From a bacterium (lineage in GTDB: Bacteria > Latescibacterota > Latescibacteria > Latescibacterales > Latescibacteraceae), in the NCBI GenBank assembly GCA_021372535.1, contig JAJFUH010000001.1, positions 1 to 17,897 on the forward strand: DNA of 17,897 nucleotides, read 5' to 3'. Of the stretch, positions 14,525 to 17,897 are shown piece by piece. The translations under genes were made by a program, and so were the position numbers. The notes under the pieces were generated by a model. It did not search any database and was not told the DNA's origin. It saw nothing but the letters and a program-made list of their open reading frames with translations. Position 1 is the stretch's first letter; the number at the start of each line of letters is the position of its first letter.

Positions 14525-16605
14525 TCGGAAACAATATGGCTATCCTCTGAATTTTCAGCAGATTGCAGATGAAATACCGAATCGAAACGGTCATGGTATA
14601 CCTTGTTGTTGAATGTCAGGATCATAAACGGGATCAGTATCACGAAAAGTACCAGACCGGTGACCAGTCCGACCGCAAATATCTGGAAAAGATCATTGAT
14701 ATGTAATGTACGGCTCTCGATAATGGAAACACTAAAGACGATGAGAGTGAATCCCACGGAGGAAATAAGAGCATGTACTATGAGAAGCCATAACCTGAAA
14801 CGGGAAGGATTGTACTGTTTTCGGGTGATGGCTCGCGATGCGGTCAAGCTGACAAGTATGACCGAAGAGCAGAAAGCATACATGATCATGTATGGTCCCG
14901 TCTGGATCTGATCCGATATAGATGTCGATGTCAGTATGGTAACGATACCCCCTGCAGCCAGAATGACAACTGCCAGGAAAAAGGCGGCAATCCCGCGTTG
15001 GTTTTCGAGTAAACACGAGAGAATCCACACTATGCCGAGACCCGTCACAACATTGTTGATCGTCTGAAACATGAGTAACGTAACCTCATGAGGGATGGCC
15101 AGTTCAGCGAACAGCGCCAGAGCGTGGATGCCAAGGACCGGTACAAGCACCATCCATGCCTGCCATTTCCTGTTGGCTTTCAGCGCGAGCAGGGGCAGCA
15201 GGAGGATAACCAGCTTCCAGAGAAACAGCCGCGCCAGTGTCCCGGTCAGGCTCCAGTGGACGATTACCGGAGCGCCGTCTTTCGGCCCCAGTTCGCCAAT
15301 TTTCCGTGAGACAACGATTTTCAGATCGCCGTATGTTGTGAGAGGTACTCGCCATGAGTACGCGCAGGGGCCGCTTCACCCATACCGGAACGAGCCGGAT
15401 GCTATCTTCCGGTTGTTATGATATACGGTGAATTTCGGAGCAGAGAGGTTGTCTCTCTTTGTCTGATCGTACAGTTCTCCGCCTGCCCCTTTGATACAAT
15501 AGGTCATGGCCAGCGTGCTGCCGAAACGCTTCACTTCCGCAGTGTGTATCAGGGGGGAGCCGATCGGGAGGTGCGCGGGATTGTCCACGGTGACTTTGAC
15601 CGGCAGCATCGGGGACGAATAGAATAATCCGAGCGAATTGTTGCCGCTATCGATAAAAACGTTTTTAACCACATACGACCGCGCGGGAATGGTGACAGTC
15701 GTACCGGGTGAATCGAGAACAACCGCCGCAAGACTCTCCGGTTCCGAAGTTTCGAGAACGAGACGGCTGATGTTTGTCCCGTCCAGAATGAGCGTTCCCG
15801 CAGGAGGAGTTGTCTCGGTAAAGACCGCTGTCAGTCCCCCGCCTTTCTCGAATGACTCGAACCGGAAATCGAGATCGTACTGATGCCCGTCCAGAAACAG
15901 GCTGTACGGAACCGGCATCTTGTAAAGAGTGTTGTTTTGTGATTTGGTTATATTCCGCTTGAAGAAAAAAACATCGATCTGTTGTTTTTCAGGTTCCCTG
16001 AAAGGCGTCAGAAGATACATGTCGTCCGGACCGATAACGCCGTCAAGGTTGTCGGAGATGGTTAACGTCCACTGTTTCCCGTCGAGCACGACCGTTCCCT
16101 GCCAGCCGGACCGGACGATCATGGTGCAGCTTTTATTATCGTATAAAAAAAAGCTTATGTCGACGGAATACCGGACCGCGGTTGCTCCATGAGTAAATTC
16201 AAACTGGATGTCCCTGAAGCTGATTACACGGTTAAGCTCGTTGCCCCTGTAAACTCCGGATATATCGTCGGTAATGTCGAGGTTACGGTTCTCATCGAGA
16301 TACAGTATCCCCTCGGGGCGATCGAGCGCGAAACACATGTTTTCGCTCTTGTTACGGCCGGTCGGAAGCACACCGCGGATAATCTCGCGGTTTCCGAAAT
16401 CCGGTTCTTTTTTGAACTCGATTTCCGTGTTTTCAAGCAGAATGTCGAAATAGAGGATGGAGAGACCGTCATCCTTGAAGGGAAGCTGAAAAACATGGAT
16501 GCTTTCCGGCGTGCTGTCGGAAAGAGCGGACACGGCGGAGCAGGCGGTTGCACCATATAAAAACACCGCAGCGCCGACGTAAAATATGTATACAAACCTT
16601 CTCAT
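14521..16605 (-). CDS. Exported/7-TM protein with predicted in-frame UGA selenocysteine (Sec-x3-Cys), paralogue 2
   Basis: An ordinary reading stops at the UGA at 15376-15378 after 409 residues ending F-R-Y-G. The same frame runs on without a stop for 284 codons to 14521, giving 694 residues with the UGA at position 410. Residues 411-421 read S-G-P-C-A-Y-S-W-R-V-P, matching the U-x3-C-x3-W-x2-P pattern of the neighbour. A soluble segment follows to about 455, then seven predicted membrane helices (about 458-475, 483-503, 512-533, 538-559, 571-592, 603-630, 641-664). The N-terminus is a signal peptide with Cys22, a poor lipobox. Calcium-loop-like motifs lie at 104-114 and 185-195. Translating only the segment from the ATG at 15153 would skip 74 open codons and start within a membrane segment. 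A near ribosome site is not obvious at 16605. The gene is 56 bases after the polyferredoxin gene. Confidence 0.78.
15345..15361 (-). promoter_or_regulatory. SECIS-like hairpin after the UGA of paralogue 2
   Basis: On the minus strand GUACUC-AUGGC-GAGUAC is a perfect 6-bp stem with a 5-base loop. It occupies bases 15-31 after the UGA, and AUGG again falls at bases 21-24, exactly as in the paralogue although the stems differ in sequence. The usual bacterial SECIS rule wants a G in the first two loop bases; here the first G is third. Confidence 0.55.
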
Positions 16606-16661
16606 ATCACAAAACTATTATAGTGCTCCTGAAAAAGCAAGAAAAAATTCTCGGTTTATTT

Positions 16662-17444
16662 TTATCCCGATTTTTTATCGGCTGTAATCGTGCATGCCGA
16701 TTGGCATTCGTGGCAGACTATGCAGTCAGGGGAACGGTTCGGCGCGATCCCCTCGGCGATCCGCTCCGATGGCGTAACATCGGTCGGGCAGGCTTTGTCG
16801 CACCGTTTACAGGATAGACAGGTTTCCGTGGGAACCGATACTGTCCACACACTGATAAAATTGAGCGGCGCCAGCAGCGCACCGATGGGGCACAGCGTTT
16901 TACAGAATGCCCTGCTGGAAAAGATCACCAGAACGAGCACAACCGCCAGCACGGTCAGCTTCACTGCCATTGACAATGAAATATCCTTAAATCCTGTGGA
17001 AACAAGACCGGGTATGGTGACCTGGAGCGCCGATGCCGGACAAATCCGGCAGAACGAGTACATGGTCTCCGACCCGAGGAAAAAGGGTATGAGGAGCACC
17101 ATGAAAATCAGCACCGCGTATTTTATCGAGCCTGTCCAGCGCGGCAGGGTGAATTTCCGTGTGGGTATGCGGTGCAGAATATCCTGGAGAAATCCGAACG
17201 GGCACACCCATCCGCACAGCAGCCGTCCGAAGAGCACCCCGATAAGGAGCACCGTTCCGAGCGCCAGAAAAGGGAAAACGTGGTAACCGGAGTAGTGGAC
17301 GAATACCCCGACCGGGCAGGCGAACCACGAAAGAACGCATGAATGGCAGCTCAGCACGGGATTGCAGAACCATTTGAGCTCCGGTCCCCATGAGCTGTGC
17401 AGCATGAGCAGCGAAAGGAGCTGTGTTATTCTTCTCTTGATCAT
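16662..17444 (-). CDS. NapH/CcoG-like polyferredoxin membrane protein
   Basis: This 260-residue protein has about five membrane segments and a dense set of cysteine motifs. An N-terminal C27-x5-C33-x2-C36-x6-C43-P is unusual for the family. Membrane-edge motifs C77-x3-C81-P, C132-x2-C135-P and C181-x3-C185-P follow. Two ferredoxin-type [4Fe-4S] motifs lie at the C-terminus: C209-x2-C212-x2-C215-x3-C219-P and C241-x2-C244-x2-C247-x3-C251. NapH, MauN, NosR and CcoG relatives carry electrons between quinol or cytoplasmic donors and periplasmic partners. As first gene of the operon it is a natural electron donor for the two exported Sec/Cys candidates downstream, though this is inference. The ATG at 17444 lacks a strong Shine-Dalgarno. 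Confidence 0.88.
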   Translation of the reverse strand: MIKRRITQLLSLLMLHSSWGPELKWFCNPVLSCHSCVLSWFACPVGVFVHYSGYHVFPFLALGTVLLIGVLFGRLLCGWVCPFGFLQDILHRIPTRKFTLPRWTGSIKYAVLIFMVLLIPFFLGSETMYSFCRICPASALQVTIPGLVSTGFKDISLSMAVKLTVLAVVLVLVIFSSRAFCKTLCPIGALLAPLNFISVWTVSVPTETCLSCKRCDKACPTDVTPSERIAEGIAPNRSPDCIVCHECQSACTITADKKSG

Positions 17445-17457
17445 AATCCGGATTCAC

Positions 17458-17481
17458 CACGGAGACTCGGAGATACGGGGA
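17458..17481. repeat. Three tandem 8-bp units
   Basis: CACGGAGA, CTCGGAGA and TACGGGGA lie head to tail, 13 bases upstream of the polyferredoxin start codon. The motif resembles CACGGAGA-type tandem repeats that I recall from intergenic DNA of several environmental bacteria. Confidence 0.7.
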
Positions 17482-17513
17482 AAAACATCATAAATTCGAA
17501 AATCCTTTTTTAC

Positions 17514-17752
17514 CGGTTATCCGGTTAAATCGTCTGACATGATTGATCTCCCTCGACTTCGCCGTGTCCTACTTATTAATGAACGGGGGATGAAAGTGTA
17601 CCACCGCTCATGCCGCAAGCAGGGAGGATCACATACTATAAGCGTGGTGAAAAACTCTACATGTCTGAATTTTGGCTGTCAAGGGTCGGCACAAAGTGCT
17701 GATCCCCGATTAATGATTCGGGGACATGTTTACATGCTGGTGACGCCCTGAA
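17514..17752. mobile_element. Degenerate copy C of the MITE-like element
   Basis: The left end CGGTTATCCGGTT (17514-17526) matches the 13-bp end of copy B at 12 of 13 bases. Then come CATGAT, a decayed GC-rich block ending GGAGGATCACATACTAT as in copy B, and GCTGTCAAGGGTCGGCAC (17675-17692) as in copy B. An additional hairpin, CCCCGATTAATGATTCGGGG, lies at 17704-17723. A possible decayed right end is at 17851-17863 (AACCGGTTTTCGG, 8 of 13 bases), which would give nearly the same length as copy B. Confidence 0.6.
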
Positions 17753-17897
17753 ATCTACGATGAATTGTATTGTAATACATTGATTATAAATAGAATATAG
17801 ACCATTAAATCCTGTGAATTTATAAACCCGTTGAAAAGCCCCGCGGTCACAACCGGTTTTCGGAAAAAGAATGGGTGCTGTCCGAGCGAGCCGAAGG

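Larger units (their letters stand above)
17445..17897. other. Upstream region of the redox operon, repeat-rich
   Basis: No gene is seen in these 453 bp. The region must hold the promoter of the polyferredoxin operon, but no good -35/-10 pair stands out on the minus strand. It contains a short 8-bp tandem repeat next to the gene and a degenerate copy of the 350-bp repeat element. Confidence 0.5.

Noticed and set aside
14521-15153. A separate 210-residue membrane protein starting at the ATG at 15153
   Set aside because: The same frame is open for 74 codons upstream to the UGA of the preceding gene. No convincing ribosome site was found at 15153. The ATG also falls inside a membrane-helix region that begins earlier.
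15376-15378. Sequencing error or pseudogene mutation creating the UGA
   Set aside because: The paralogue has an independent UGA at the same aligned codon followed by the same C/W/P pattern. Neither gene shows other decay.
13157-16605. Genome-wide reassignment of UGA to an amino acid
   Set aside because: The YigZ, rhomboid and pRiA4b-like genes, and paralogue 2 itself, end at UGA with no coding continuation. Recoding therefore appears specific to the two sites.

Overview
The window comes from an uncultured-looking bacterium of moderate GC content. Coding is dense and Shine-Dalgarno sites are often clear. Intergenic spaces hold unusual families of palindromic repeats. The lineage cannot be fixed from this sequence. 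The mix of PKD-domain secreted proteins, FucI, a split transketolase and these repeats would suit an environmental FCB- or PVC-type lineage such as Latescibacterota, but that is a guess.

Layout. The left edge holds the 3' part of a secreted M23 metallopeptidase with PKD-like domains (+). It converges on an L-fucose isomerase gene (-), with a repeat-rich 440 bp gap between them. After a palindromic repeat block come four minus-strand genes: a pRiA4b ORF-3-like protein, a single-domain YigZ/IMPACT protein, a rhomboid protease and a nitrilase-family amidohydrolase. A mobile-looking repeat of about 350 bp follows, then a one-cluster ferredoxin and a split transketolase pair (N half then C half). 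Next, on the plus strand, are a TetR regulator behind a consensus sigma70-type promoter and an NCS2 purine permease preceded by a 16-codon leader ORF. A bidirectional terminator separates the permease from a three-gene minus-strand operon at the right edge.

The right-hand operon is the main discovery candidate. It encodes a NapH-like polyferredoxin membrane protein followed by two paralogous exported proteins. In both paralogues a conserved F-x-Y-G is followed directly by an in-frame UGA. Beyond it the same frame stays open, for 284 codons in one and 39 in the other, and both begin with the pattern x3-C-x3-W-x2-P. In both, a 6-bp hairpin whose loop contains AUGG lies at the same distance after the UGA. 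Other genes here end in UGA with no coding continuation, so the genetic code itself looks standard. The best reading is a tandem pair of selenoproteins (Sec-x3-Cys) that have been split or truncated by ordinary ORF calling, working with a membrane iron-sulfur protein as an extracytoplasmic redox module.

The other genes look like scattered housekeeping and accessory functions (sugar isomerisation, pentose phosphate chemistry, purine uptake, membrane proteolysis) and not one pathway.
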